In this document: one piece after another, positions 17,616 through 27,159 of the stretch
Numbering within the stretch: the first letter of the stretch is position 1
Layout of the letters: every line of letters starts with the position of its first letter
Origin: Myxococcaceae bacterium
GTDB lineage: Bacteria; Myxococcota; Myxococcia; Myxococcales; Myxococcaceae
Length of the DNA: 44,812 nucleotides
Assembly: GCA_016926755.1 (NCBI GenBank)
Contig: JAFGNZ010000312.1
Location: 1-44,812, forward strand
Direction: 5' to 3'
Translations under genes and position numbers: made by a program
Notes under the pieces: model-generated
Seen by the model: only the letters and a program-made list of their open reading frames with translations
Databases searched by the model: none
What the model was told of the DNA's origin: nothing

Positions 17616-18301
17616 GCACCGAAGTCCGTCAGCTGTTCTCCTCCATCGCCACGCGGTACGACGTGACGAACGAGGTGCTGTCGCTCGGCGTCCACCGGCT
17701 GTGGCGCCGCGCCGCCGTGCGCTACAGCCAGGCGAGGCAGGGAGATCGCATCCTCGACTGCGCCACCGGCACGGGAGAGCTCGCGCTGGCCTTCAAGCGG
17801 AAGGTGGGGGCCTCCGGCCGCGTGGTGGGCACGGACTTCTGCCCGGAGATGCTGCAGAGCGCGCCCGGGAAGGCCACCCAGGCAGGGCTGTCGGTGGAGT
17901 TCCAGGTGGCCGACGTGCTGGCCCTCCCCTTCGCCGATGCCTCCTTCGACGTGTCCTCGATCTCCTTCGGCATCCGCAACGTGGATGATCCGGTGAAGTG
18001 CCTGAACGAGATGGCGCGGGTGGTGAGGCCGGGCGGGTGCGTGGTGGTGCTCGAGTTCGGCCAGCCCCAGGGGCTGTTCGGCGCCCTCTTCCGCTTCTAC
18101 GGCGAGACGATCATGCCCGCCCTGGGCGGCCTGCTCACCGGCAACCGGACGGCCTACGAGTACCTGCCCCGCACCGCGGCGGCCTTCCCCGCGGGCGAGC
18201 GGTTCCTCGGGCTCATGGACCAGGCAGGGGCCTTCCAGGATCGGGTAGCCCATCCGCTGACGTTTGGGACATCCTACGTCTATGTCGGAACCGTCCGCTG
18301 A
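17612..18301 (+). CDS. ubiE: Demethylmenaquinone methyltransferase (MenG/UbiE)
   Basis: SAM-dependent C-methylation that completes menaquinone. 229 residues with the UbiE signatures: [25 protein letters not shown] at the N-terminus, motif [24 protein letters not shown], and the [10 protein letters not shown] block. It sits as the second gene of the aro operon, overlapping DAHP synthase by 4 nt and aroK by 20 nt, which ties the last menaquinone step to chorismate supply. No ubiquinone-specific genes are seen, so MenG is the likely role. Confidence 0.93.
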   Translation: MSTEVRQLFSSIATRYDVTNEVLSLGVHRLWRRAAVRYSQARQGDRILDCATGTGELALAFKRKVGASGRVVGTDFCPEMLQSAPGKATQAGLSVEFQVADVLALPFADASFDVSSISFGIRNVDDPVKCLNEMARVVRPGGCVVVLEFGQPQGLFGALFRFYGETIMPALGGLLTGNRTAYEYLPRTAAAFPAGERFLGLMDQAGAFQDRVAHPLTFGTSYVYVGTVR

Positions 18302-18881
18302 CGCGCGGCGCCAACTCCTGGAACAGATCCTCGACGCCGTGGATCCCCGGCTGGGCCCGAGGCTGCGCGGCGCGCTCTCCCTCCCGGGGCCCATCGCCCT
18401 TCCGGAGGCGGGGCAGACGGTGGTGCTCGCGGGCCACCGCACCGCGGGCAAGACACGGCTGCTCCCCCTGGTGGGCCAGCTGCTGGGCCGTCCCGGGCTG
18501 GACCTCGACACGAAGCTCGAGCGGACATCGGGGCGCTCGCTGAAGGCTTGGGTGGCCGAGGATCCGACGACATTCCGAGCGGCCGAGCGCCGGGCACTCC
18601 AGGCACTTCCCCCAGGGAGCCTGGTGTCCGTGGGCGGCGGGTTCCTCTCCCACCACCCGGACGCGCTAGCGGGAATCTTCACCCTCCTCATTCCGGTCTC
18701 CTTCGAGACGTACCGGGAGCGCCTGCTGGCGGATACCTCCCGGCCCCGGCTCCGGCCCGGCGTGACGCTGGAAGAGGAGATCGCCACCGTGTTCCACGAG
18801 CGAGAAGCGCTACACGCCCGCGTCCCGACGGTGGCCCTGGTGGACTTCCTCCGAGCCTTCTGGCGTGAGGTGGCCGCATGA
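18282..18881 (+). CDS. aroK: Shikimate kinase
   Basis: Phosphorylates shikimate at O3 using ATP. 199 residues. The Walker A motif is GHRTAGKT (51-58), substrate-binding Asp residues are in LDLDTKLE (74, 76), Arg is at 99, the GGG loop is at 118-120, and the lid has RPRLRPG. About 45 extra residues precede the Walker motif compared with typical AroK. The start ATG lies within the ubiE 3' end. The next gene starts as ATGA on the stop codon. The sequence is divergent, but all key positions are kept. Confidence 0.88.
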   Translation: MSEPSADARRQLLEQILDAVDPRLGPRLRGALSLPGPIALPEAGQTVVLAGHRTAGKTRLLPLVGQLLGRPGLDLDTKLERTSGRSLKAWVAEDPTTFRAAERRALQALPPGSLVSVGGGFLSHHPDALAGIFTLLIPVSFETYRERLLADTSRPRLRPGVTLEEEIATVFHEREALHARVPTVALVDFLRAFWREVAA

Positions 18882-20122
18882 CGTCCGCGCGCCGCGTCGT
18901 CACGCTTCCCCCCGGCGTGCATGGCCTGGAGGCCGTGTCCTTCGCGGAGGCTGTCCGCCGCCGGGGGGCGAGCCTCCTGGAGGTGCGGACGGATCTGCAT
19001 GAGCCGGAGGCCGTGGACGTCACGGCGCTGGCCCGCGTGCTGCCACTGCTCGTGTCCGAGCGGGGGCGTCCCCTCCCCGCCAGCTGGGTGGAGGCCGCGG
19101 CCCATGTGGATCGGGATGTGACGGTCTCCGTCGATGCCCCGCCGTCGAAGCTGGTGGCGTCGCACCATGCCGAGCGCCCGCTCTCCACCCCCGAGGCCCT
19201 CCGGATCTGGGATCGCTCCCTGCCCGCGACGGCCTTCGTGAAGCATGTCGAGCCCCTGGGCTCCCCGGCCCGACTGCCGGAGCTGCTGGAGACGCAGGCC
19301 CGCCTCATCGAGCGCTTCGGCGCCGGTCGTGTGACGGTGCTTGGAATGGGGGCCGTGGCGCTGCCCGCCCGGGCCGTGCTCGCCCAGCGGAACGCCCTGG
19401 ACTACGTGGCGGCAGGCGGCGGCTGGAGCGCCGCGCCCGGGCAGCGGCTCCTGGATGACGTGGTCCGCGAGGCGCGCAGGCCCGGTGGAGCCGGGAGCTC
19501 GCGCCGGGGCATCCTGGGCACGGCGATCGCCCACTCGCGCTCGCCTCGCATCCACCGCCAGCCCTTCGACCGAATCGACATCCCCGAGGATGCACCCGTC
19601 GAGGAGCTCGTCGACGCGCTGCTGCCCCACTACGCCGGCTTCGCCATCACCAGCCCCTTCAAGCTGCGCCTGGCGCGGCATGTCCGCTCCCCGCTGGAGG
19701 CGATCAACACCCTGGTCCGCCGTAAGGACCGCTGGGAGTCCTTCAACACCGACGTGGAGGGTGCCCGCGCCGTCCTGAAGCGGCTCGGGGCCCGCGAGGC
19801 GTTCGTCCTCGGGGATGGCGGATCGACCGCGGCACTCCGCTCGGTGGCGGAGGACTCGGCCTGCCGGCTGCGCATCCTCAAGCGGGCGGAGATCCGCGAG
19901 CCCCTCTCCGGCGCCGGCGTCTGGACCTGGCCGGACCGGGTGGCGCCGCCCGAGGGGCTGCGCTTCGATCAGGCGCGCGTGGCGATCATCGCCTACGGCG
20001 CCCCGGGCCGCCGCATCGCCAAGGAGATCTCGCGCCGAGGCGGCACACCGGTCATGCTGGGCGCGGCGTGGTTCATCGCGCAGGCCCGGCGGCAGCGCGA
20101 GCTCTGGGAGACAGCGACATGA
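18878..20122 (+). CDS. aroDE: Fused type I 3-dehydroquinate dehydratase-like / shikimate dehydrogenase
   Basis: 414 residues in two parts. The first 200 resemble type I dehydroquinase: LEVRTDL (34-40), SHH (95-97, candidate catalytic His), FVKHV with candidate Schiff-base Lys122, and a C-terminal SAAPGQ. From about 210 it is shikimate dehydrogenase: GILGTAIAHSRSPRIH, FAITSPFK with catalytic Lys262, INTLV, FNTD with Asp292, and the nucleotide loop GDGGSTAAL (312-320). This would do steps 3 and 4 of the pathway in one chain, as in plant DHQ-SDH. The dehydratase part is shorter than free-standing AroD, so activity needs testing. No other DHQ dehydratase is seen here. Confidence 0.85.
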   Translation: MTSARRVVTLPPGVHGLEAVSFAEAVRRRGASLLEVRTDLHEPEAVDVTALARVLPLLVSERGRPLPASWVEAAAHVDRDVTVSVDAPPSKLVASHHAERPLSTPEALRIWDRSLPATAFVKHVEPLGSPARLPELLETQARLIERFGAGRVTVLGMGAVALPARAVLAQRNALDYVAAGGGWSAAPGQRLLDDVVREARRPGGAGSSRRGILGTAIAHSRSPRIHRQPFDRIDIPEDAPVEELVDALLPHYAGFAITSPFKLRLARHVRSPLEAINTLVRRKDRWESFNTDVEGARAVLKRLGAREAFVLGDGGSTAALRSVAEDSACRLRILKRAEIREPLSGAGVWTWPDRVAPPEGLRFDQARVAIIAYGAPGRRIAKEISRRGGTPVMLGAAWFIAQARRQRELWETAT

Positions 20123-21138
20123 ACACACTCGGAGTCCTCTTTCGTCTGACCACCTTCGGAGAGAGCCACGGTCCCGCGCTCGGCGCGGTGATCGACGGCT
20201 GCCCGGCCGGTGTCCCGCTGACCCGCGAGCAGATCCAGGCGGCGCTGGACCGCCGGCGTCCGGGCCAGTCCGCCATCACCACGGCGCGCGCCGAGGCGGA
20301 CCAGGTGGAGCTCCTCTCCGGCGTCTTCGAGGACAAGACGCTGGGCACGCCCATCGCGGCCATCGTCCGCAACACCAACCAGCGCTCGGGGGACTACGAC
20401 AAGCTGAAGACGGTGGACCGGCCGGGCCACGCGGACGCGGTGTGGCGCGAGCGCTACAAGCACCGCGATCACCGCGGCGGCGGGCGCACCAGCGGGCGCG
20501 AGACGCTCTGCCGCGTCATCGGCGGCGCGGTGGCGGAGGCGTACCTCGCCCGGGATCTGCCCCGGATCCACACGGTGGGCTGGGTGTCCCAGGTGGGGAA
20601 CCTCGTCGCCGCGGTGCCGGCCCCGGGGCTCACCCGCGCCCAGGTGGACGAGCACCCCACGCGTTGCCCGGATCCGGCGCTGCGTGAGGAGATCTCCCAG
20701 CGCATCCTGGCGGCCAAGGAGGCCGGGGACAGCCTGGGAGGCTCCATCGACATCCGGGTGGAGGGCCTGCCGATGGGCCTGGGTGAGCCGATCTTCGGCA
20801 AGCTCAAGGCGCTGATCGCCCAGGCGCTGGGGAGCGTGGGGGCGGTGACGGGTGTGGTCTGGGGCCCGCCGGATCTGCTCGCGCGGATCGAGCAGCCGGG
20901 CACCGTCTTCCACAGCAAGAAGGAGACCTACGGCGGCATCCAGGGCGGCCTGGCCAACGGCGAGCCGATGCAGGTGCGCGCCTTCTTCAAGCCGCCCGCC
21001 ACGCTCGCGGAGCACGCCAAGGGCGGGCGTCACGATCCGTGCATCATGCCGCGCGCGGTGCCCGTCCTCGAGGCGATGGTGTCGATCGTGATCGCCGATC
21101 TCGTCCTGCAGATGAACGCGTTCCCTCACACCGCATGA
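20119..21138 (+). CDS. aroC: Chorismate synthase
   Basis: FMN-dependent 1,4-elimination of phosphate from EPSP to chorismate. 339 residues, with RLTTFGESHGPALG at the N-terminus, RRPGQSA, the HADAVW-type segment (KTVDRPGHADAVW), HRGGGRTSGRET and the C-terminal RHDPCIMPRAVPVLEAM. The start at MNTLGV is set by the ATGA overlap with aroDE; upstream in-frame codons lie inside that gene. The stop overlaps the aroB start. Confidence 0.96.
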   Translation: MNTLGVLFRLTTFGESHGPALGAVIDGCPAGVPLTREQIQAALDRRRPGQSAITTARAEADQVELLSGVFEDKTLGTPIAAIVRNTNQRSGDYDKLKTVDRPGHADAVWRERYKHRDHRGGGRTSGRETLCRVIGGAVAEAYLARDLPRIHTVGWVSQVGNLVAAVPAPGLTRAQVDEHPTRCPDPALREEISQRILAAKEAGDSLGGSIDIRVEGLPMGLGEPIFGKLKALIAQALGSVGAVTGVVWGPPDLLARIEQPGTVFHSKKETYGGIQGGLANGEPMQVRAFFKPPATLAEHAKGGRHDPCIMPRAVPVLEAMVSIVIADLVLQMNAFPHTA

Positions 21139-22205
21139 GCTTCCTCCCGCCCGGCGCCTACACGCCCGCCACCGATCACTGGGGCTCCTTCGCGAAGCTC
21201 TCGGCGCGGCTGCCCGAGGGCAGCGTGGCCGTCGTGGACCGGACGGTGACGAGGTTCCACCCCGGGCTGCTCCCGGCCCTGGAGGCACGCCGCCCCCGGG
21301 CGCTCGTCCAGCTCACCGGCGGCGAGCGGGCCAAGACCTTCGCGTCGCTGGAGAAGGTGCTCGCGGGTGGGCTCTCCCTGCCGCGCTCCGGGACGCTGAT
21401 CGCGGTGGGCGGCGGCACCCTCGGCGACGTGGCCACGGTGGCGGCCCACCTGCTCAAGCGCGGCGTGCGGCTGGTGCAGGTGCCCACCACGCTGCTGGCG
21501 GCGGTGGACAGCAGCCTCGGCGGCAAGGGCGCGGTGGATCTCACCCTGCGCGGGCGCGTGGTGAAGAACCCGGCCGGCGTCTTCCACTACGCCCAGGAGG
21601 CATGGATCTGCCCGGAGCTGTTCTCCTCGCTCTCCGAGTCCCAGCGGCGCGAGGGTGCCATCGAGGCCTGGAAGATGGTGGTCTGCCTCGACGGGCCGCT
21701 CTTCCGCCGCTACCTCCGCCAGGCCCCGACGCTGGCGCGGATGGTGAAGGACGCCCGGCGCCTCAAGGAGAGCATCTGCGCGCAGGATCCCTACGAGCAG
21801 ACCGGCCTGCGCGGCGTGCTCAACTTCGGCCACACCTTCGGCCATGTGCTGGAGGGCATGTCCCGCTTCAAGCTGTCCCACGGGGACGCGGTGGGGCTGG
21901 GGATGCTGTGCGCGTTGGATGTCGGCCGGGCCCTGGGGGTGACGCCGGAGCCCGTGGCCGAGCAGGTCGAGGAGGCGCTGCGCCGCGGGGCCGGGGTGCT
22001 CGGCCGGGAGCGGACGGCGGCCCTGCTCAAGCGCGCGCCCCTGGAGGACGTGGTGCAGCTGCTCGCCGCTGACAAGAAGGCGGGCAAGGCCGGCGAGCTG
22101 CGCATGGTCCTCCTCACCGCCATGGGTGCCTTCAGGATCCAGGAAGTCTCCGAGGCCACCTGGCGCAACCTCTGGCCTGCCTGGAAGCGGGGACTTCGCC
22201 CATGA
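21135..22205 (+). CDS. aroB: 3-Dehydroquinate synthase
   Basis: NAD- and metal-dependent cyclisation of DAHP to 3-dehydroquinate. 356 residues with GGERAKTF, GGGTLGDVATVAAHLLKRG, VPTTLLAAVDSSLGGKGAVDL (NAD and substrate sites), and the metal-ligand region LNFGHTFGHVLE. The start is the ATG of an ATGA overlap with aroC; the longer upstream frame is a shadow within aroC. The stop overlaps aroA by 4 nt. Confidence 0.95.
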   Translation: MSFLPPGAYTPATDHWGSFAKLSARLPEGSVAVVDRTVTRFHPGLLPALEARRPRALVQLTGGERAKTFASLEKVLAGGLSLPRSGTLIAVGGGTLGDVATVAAHLLKRGVRLVQVPTTLLAAVDSSLGGKGAVDLTLRGRVVKNPAGVFHYAQEAWICPELFSSLSESQRREGAIEAWKMVVCLDGPLFRRYLRQAPTLARMVKDARRLKESICAQDPYEQTGLRGVLNFGHTFGHVLEGMSRFKLSHGDAVGLGMLCALDVGRALGVTPEPVAEQVEEALRRGAGVLGRERTAALLKRAPLEDVVQLLAADKKAGKAGELRMVLLTAMGAFRIQEVSEATWRNLWPAWKRGLRP

Positions 22206-23467
22206 GCCACCTCCTCCACGTCGATCCCACCCACCTCACCGCCGCGCGGCTCACGCCCCCGGTCTCCAAGTCGGACGCCCAGCGAGCGCTGGTGCTCGCG
22301 CACCTCACGGGCCACTGGCCCCTGGCCGCGCTCCAGTCCGAGCCCGAGTCCGATCTGCCCGCGGATGTCCGTGTCCTCAAGCGCGGCGTGGAGGCCCTGC
22401 GCCTGCCCGCGGGCCCTCTGCGCGAGGTGGACTGCGCGGATGGAGGCGCCCCGTTCCGCATCTTCGTCACCCAGGCCGCGGTGACGCCGGGGGTGCATGT
22501 GCGCATCACCGGCACCCCTCGCCTGGGCGAGCGCCCCCATGGCGCGCTCTTCGAGTCCCTCCGGGAGGCCCTGGGCCCCTCGGGCCTCTGCCTCACCGAG
22601 GGCACGCCCTGGCCGGTGGAGCTCCGCGCCCCGGCCAGCACCGGCGCGCCCGTCTTCCGCGTCCCAGGCGTCCAGAGCAGCCAGTACGCCTCCAGCCTCC
22701 TGCTGGGCTGCGCCGCCCTCTTCCTGCGCGAGCGCCGCCCCTGGAGCGTGGAGATCCAGGGCCCGCTGACGAGCGCCGGCTACCTGGAGCTCACCGTCAC
22801 CTGGCTGCGGCGCTACGGCTTCACCGTGGAGGAGAGCCCGGCCCGGCTGGCGGTGACGGGGCACCAGCCCTCGCCGAGCGCCCCGCCCCTGCCGGGAGAC
22901 TGGTCCTCGCTCGGCTACCTGCTGCTCATCGCCTGGCACACGGGCGGCAGCGTGGAGCGCGCGGACCCCTCCAGCGCCCACCCGGATCAGGCGCTCCTGC
23001 GGCTGGTGCAGCCCACGGGCCTCACCCCTGTCCCGGGGCCGGACCTCACCATGCGCCTGGAGGGCCAGGCCCGCAACGGCCTGGCGGCCTCCGGCAAGGA
23101 GTGCCCGGACCTGCTCCCCACGCTGGCCGCGCTCGCCTGCGTGCTGCCGCGCCCCTCCATCCTGACCGACGTCGGCATCCTCCGCCTGAAGGAGAGCGAT
23201 CGCCTGGAGGGCATCCGCACCCTGGTGGCGGCCTACGGGGGATCCACGACATTGGAGGGCGAGGCGCTGACCATCACCCCTCCGCCCGCCCCACCCGCGC
23301 ACTTCGCCATGGACAGCCGAGGCGATCACCGGCTCGCCATGGTCTCCGCCACGCTGGCCGTGCTCTCGGGCGCTCGCCTGACGCTCACCGGCCCCGAGTG
23401 TGTGGAGAAGAGCTTCCCGGGCTTCTGGCGCCAGCTGCAACGGGCCGGTGTACGCCTGTCTGAATGA
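22202..23467 (+). CDS. aroA: 3-Phosphoshikimate 1-carboxyvinyltransferase (EPSP synthase), divergent
   Basis: Transfers enolpyruvyl from PEP to shikimate-3-phosphate. 421 residues. Lys23-Ser24 in PPVSKSDAQRA replaces the usual PGSKS. SSQYASSLLL, LKESDRLEGI and SRGDHRLAM (S3P, PEP and phosphate contacts) are kept. The loop that is normally GNAGTAMRP reads CADGGAPFRI (79-87): Gly is kept at the E. coli G96 position, but T97 becomes Ala and P101 becomes Ile. It is the last gene of the seven-gene operon, and its stop lies in a 14-bp palindrome. Confidence 0.9.
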   Translation: MSHLLHVDPTHLTAARLTPPVSKSDAQRALVLAHLTGHWPLAALQSEPESDLPADVRVLKRGVEALRLPAGPLREVDCADGGAPFRIFVTQAAVTPGVHVRITGTPRLGERPHGALFESLREALGPSGLCLTEGTPWPVELRAPASTGAPVFRVPGVQSSQYASSLLLGCAALFLRERRPWSVEIQGPLTSAGYLELTVTWLRRYGFTVEESPARLAVTGHQPSPSAPPLPGDWSSLGYLLLIAWHTGGSVERADPSSAHPDQALLRLVQPTGLTPVPGPDLTMRLEGQARNGLAASGKECPDLLPTLAALACVLPRPSILTDVGILRLKESDRLEGIRTLVAAYGGSTTLEGEALTITPPPAPPAHFAMDSRGDHRLAMVSATLAVLSGARLTLTGPECVEKSFPGFWRQLQRAGVRLSE

Positions 23468-23474
23468 TCATTCA
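23461..23474. promoter_or_regulatory. Perfect 14-bp palindrome at the aroA stop, upstream of gltA
   Basis: TGAATGATCATTCA is fully self-complementary and contains the aroA stop codon. Without a loop it is more likely a protein-binding site than a terminator. It lies 77 nt before the gltA ATG. Confidence 0.45.
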
Positions 23475-23498
23475 AGTTGGACTGTCGGGCGTCATCGA

Positions 23499-23525
23499 AG
23501 TGCTCTCTTTTTTGTTGAAAGCACT
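23499..23525. promoter_or_regulatory. Imperfect hairpin in the aroA-gltA gap
   Basis: AGTGCTCTC (23499-23507) pairs with GAAAGCACT (23517-23525) with one mismatch. The loop holds a T6 run. It could be a weak terminator for the aro operon or a leader structure of gltA; it is not decisive. Confidence 0.3.
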
Positions 23526-23550
23526 CCGCCCCCCGTGAAATCTCCCGCCC

Positions 23551-24840
<1,290 letters not shown>

Positions 24841-24852
<12 letters not shown>

Positions 24853-24868
24853 TCGCCGCGAAGCAGTC
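24841..24868 (+). repeat. Tandem 14-bp duplication over the gltA stop codon
   Basis: GCCGCGAAGTAGTC (24841-24854) is followed directly by GCCGCGAAGCAGTC (24855-24868), differing at one base. The first copy holds the gltA TAG; the second has CAG at that position. Confidence 0.7.
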
Positions 24869-24871
24869 GCC

Positions 24872-26692
24872 TCAGCCCACCCTCGCCGCCGAGGCGGGGG
24901 GGGCCTCGGCGTACAGGGACTCGATGAGGGCGGCGTGCTTCTTCTCCACCGCGCCGCGGCGGACCTTGAGGGTGGGCGTCATCTCCCCGGCCTCGATGGA
25001 GAAGTCCTCCGGGAGGATGGAGATGCGCTTGATCGTCTCGAAGCGGGCCAGCTTCGAGTTGACGTCGCGCTCGATGGCCTGCTCCAGGTACTGGTACATG
25101 CGCGGATCGCGGGCCAGCGCCCCGGGCTCCTCCGGCCACCCCTGCTCCCGGGCCAGGGCCTTCGCCTTCTCCGCGTCCAGCGTCAGCAGCGCCACCAGGT
25201 AGTTGCGCCGCTCGCCGATGACGACGGCCTGGCTCACCGGGGCCACGTTCTTGAGCAGGGCCTCGATGTTGGAGGGCGCCGTCTTCTTCCCGCCGGAGGT
25301 GACGATGATCTCCTTCTTGCGGCCGGTGATGTGGGCGTAGCCCTCGCCGTCCAGCTGCCCCACGTCCCCGGTGTGGAGCCAGCTGCCCTCCAGCAGCGCC
25401 GAGGTGGCGGCGGGCTCCTTGAAGTAGCCCATGCACACGTTGCCGCCCCGCACGAGGATCTCCCCATCCTCCGCGATGCGGAGCTCCACCCCCACCATGG
25501 GCCGCCCCACGGCGCCCAGCCGGGTGGCCTCCCGGGTGTTGACCGTGGCCGGCCCAGTCAGCTCGGACATGCCCCACACCTCGTGGATGATGATGTCGAT
25601 GGAGGCGAAGAAGTCCAACACGTCCTTGCCGATGGGCGCCGCGCTGACGGCGAAGAACTCCACCTGATCGAAGCCGATGCGCTGGTGGAGCGGCGCGAAC
25701 ACGAGCCGGCGGGCCAGCTGGTACTGCAGCTCCAGCGGCACGGGCACCTTCTCGTGGCGCAGCGCCAGCGTGTGGTACTGGGTGGCCACCCCCCGCGCCC
25801 ACGCCAGCACCTTCTGGCGCAGCGCCGGCTGCGAGCGCATCCCCTCCTCCGCCTTCGCCTTGAACTTCTCCCACACGCGCGGGACCCCGAAGAACAAGGT
25901 GGGCCGCACCTCCTTCAGGTTCTGCGGCACCGACTCGAGCGAGTCCGCGAAGAAGACCTGCGCCCCCAGCAGCAGCGGGCCGTGCAGGGAGAGGACCTGC
26001 TCGGCGATGTGAGACAGCGGCAGGTACGACAGCAGGCGCTTGTGCTCGGCGCGGAGGTCCACCGCCTGGAGCAGCCGCTCCGCCGTCCACACCAGGTTGT
26101 GGTGGCTGAGCATCACGCCCTTGGGGTTTCCCGTCGTCCCCGAGGTGTAGATGAGGGTGGCCAGCCCATCCTCTTCCAGCGCGTTGACGCGCTCCCAGTA
26201 GGGGCCCTCGTCCGCGCCGGTGCCCTTCTCCAGCACGTCCGTGTACCGCAGCACGCCCTCCGGCAGGCGCTCCGGCCCATCCATCACGATGATGTAGCGC
26301 AGCCGGGGGAGCCGCTCGCGCAGCGCCAGCGCGCCCTCGAGGTACTTCGCGTTCTCCACCAGGAAGAACTCCGCCTCGCAGTGGTGGAGGATGTACTCCA
26401 CCTGCTCCGCGCTGTTGGTGGTGTAGATCCCCACCGGTACGCCGCCCAGCGCCATGGCCGCCAGGTCAGCCACCAGCCACTCCTCGCGGTTGAAGCTCTG
26501 GATGGCCAGCGCCCCCTTCGGCGGGAACCCCAGCGCGTGCAGGCCCAGCGCGAAGCGCGTCACCCGCTGGGCGTACTCGCGCCAGGAGGTGGGGACATAG
26601 CTCTTGCCTCGTCGCGTCCAGAGGGCCGGGCGGTGCTCGTGCCGCGTGGCCTGCTCGTGGAGTACCTGCACCATCGTCTTGGGCTGTTCCAT
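24872..26692 (-). CDS. Long-chain fatty-acid-CoA ligase (AMP-forming)
   Basis: Activates fatty acids to acyl-CoA. 606 residues, FadD15/ACSL-like. The P-loop YTSGTTGNPKG is at 182-192. The A5-type motif reads VWGMSELTGPATVN, followed by GEILVRGGNVCMGYFKEP, LHTGDVGQLDGEGYAHITGRKKEIIVTSGGKKTAPSNIE, and the C-terminal DFSIEAGEMTPTLKVRR. The RKKEIIVTSGGKK hinge and insertions are typical of the long-chain (ACSL/bubblegum) group rather than MenE-like ligases. It stands as a single minus-strand gene, convergent with gltA. Substrate chain length is inferred from family. Confidence 0.9.
   Translation of the reverse strand: MEQPKTMVQVLHEQATRHEHRPALWTRRGKSYVPTSWREYAQRVTRFALGLHALGFPPKGALAIQSFNREEWLVADLAAMALGGVPVGIYTTNSAEQVEYILHHCEAEFFLVENAKYLEGALALRERLPRLRYIIVMDGPERLPEGVLRYTDVLEKGTGADEGPYWERVNALEEDGLATLIYTSGTTGNPKGVMLSHHNLVWTAERLLQAVDLRAEHKRLLSYLPLSHIAEQVLSLHGPLLLGAQVFFADSLESVPQNLKEVRPTLFFGVPRVWEKFKAKAEEGMRSQPALRQKVLAWARGVATQYHTLALRHEKVPVPLELQYQLARRLVFAPLHQRIGFDQVEFFAVSAAPIGKDVLDFFASIDIIIHEVWGMSELTGPATVNTREATRLGAVGRPMVGVELRIAEDGEILVRGGNVCMGYFKEPAATSALLEGSWLHTGDVGQLDGEGYAHITGRKKEIIVTSGGKKTAPSNIEALLKNVAPVSQAVVIGERRNYLVALLTLDAEKAKALAREQGWPEEPGALARDPRMYQYLEQAIERDVNSKLARFETIKRISILPEDFSIEAGEMTPTLKVRRGAVEKKHAALIESLYAEAPPASAARVG
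24888..24910. terminator. Hairpin with a seven-G loop near the gltA / acyl-CoA ligase convergent ends
   Basis: GCCGAGGC (24888-24895) and GCCTCGGC (24903-24910) form a perfect 8-bp stem around a G7 loop. It lies within the last codons of the minus-strand ligase and 36 nt after the gltA stop, so it could terminate gltA transcription. No T-run. Confidence 0.4.
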
Positions 26693-26761
26693 GGCGGGGC
26701 AGGCTACTGGAACCCGGCGCCGGGGACCATGTCATCCGGACCACCTGGATCGTCTCTGGCG

Positions 26762-26791
26762 TTGACAGGCGACTGGGGGGCTATGTATTCC
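26762..26791 (+). promoter_or_regulatory. Candidate promoter of the zinc-ribbon gene
   Basis: A perfect TTGACA (26762-26767) is followed after 18 bp by TATTCC (26786-26791). Transcription would start about 5 nt before the ATG at 26803. With no ribosome-binding site visible, the mRNA may be leaderless. Confidence 0.45.
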
Positions 26792-26802
26792 GCGCAACGA
26801 CC

Positions 26803-27159
26803 ATGAGCATCGACTTCACCTGTCAGAAGTGCGAGGCGAGCTTCGAGCTGGACGCGCAGGATCTCATCGAGGGGACTGAGAAGCTGCTCTGCCCTCACTG
26901 CGACGCGAAGGCCCCCGCCAACCTCTCCGAGGACTTCGTCGCGGCGCTCACGGAGATGCGCGCGCAGATCGCCGCGCTGGGCAAGAAGTTCGCCGTCAGC
27001 ATGACGCTCGAGTACGAGGATCTGGAGGCCGAGCTCGAGGACGAGGAGGACGACGAGGAGGATGACGACGAGGACGATGACGAGCTCGACTTCGACGAGG
27101 ACGAGGACGTCGAGGATGACGAGGACTACGACGACGAAGACGAGGACGAGGATCGCTGA
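26803..27159 (+). CDS. Zinc-ribbon protein with a very acidic tail (118 aa)
   Basis: The N-terminal zinc ribbon has two CXXC knuckles, CQKC (Cys7, Cys10) and CPHC (Cys30, Cys33). A helical linker (40-69) follows, then a 49-residue C-terminal tail (70-118) in which 40 residues are Asp or Glu. Not recognised as a named family. Acidic tails are known from RNA polymerase delta subunit, HMGB and histone chaperones, where they compete with nucleic acid; a similar regulatory role is only a guess. No Shine-Dalgarno sequence is seen. It is divergent from the acyl-CoA ligase. Confidence 0.85.
   Translation: MSIDFTCQKCEASFELDAQDLIEGTEKLLCPHCDAKAPANLSEDFVAALTEMRAQIAALGKKFAVSMTLEYEDLEAELEDEEDDEEDDDEDDDELDFDEDEDVEDDEDYDDEDEDEDR

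Noticed and set aside
24896-24902. The G7 run as a frameshift site in the acyl-CoA ligase
   Set aside because: The reading frame through the run continues to a normal C-terminus just a few codons later. No sign of a broken or extended product.
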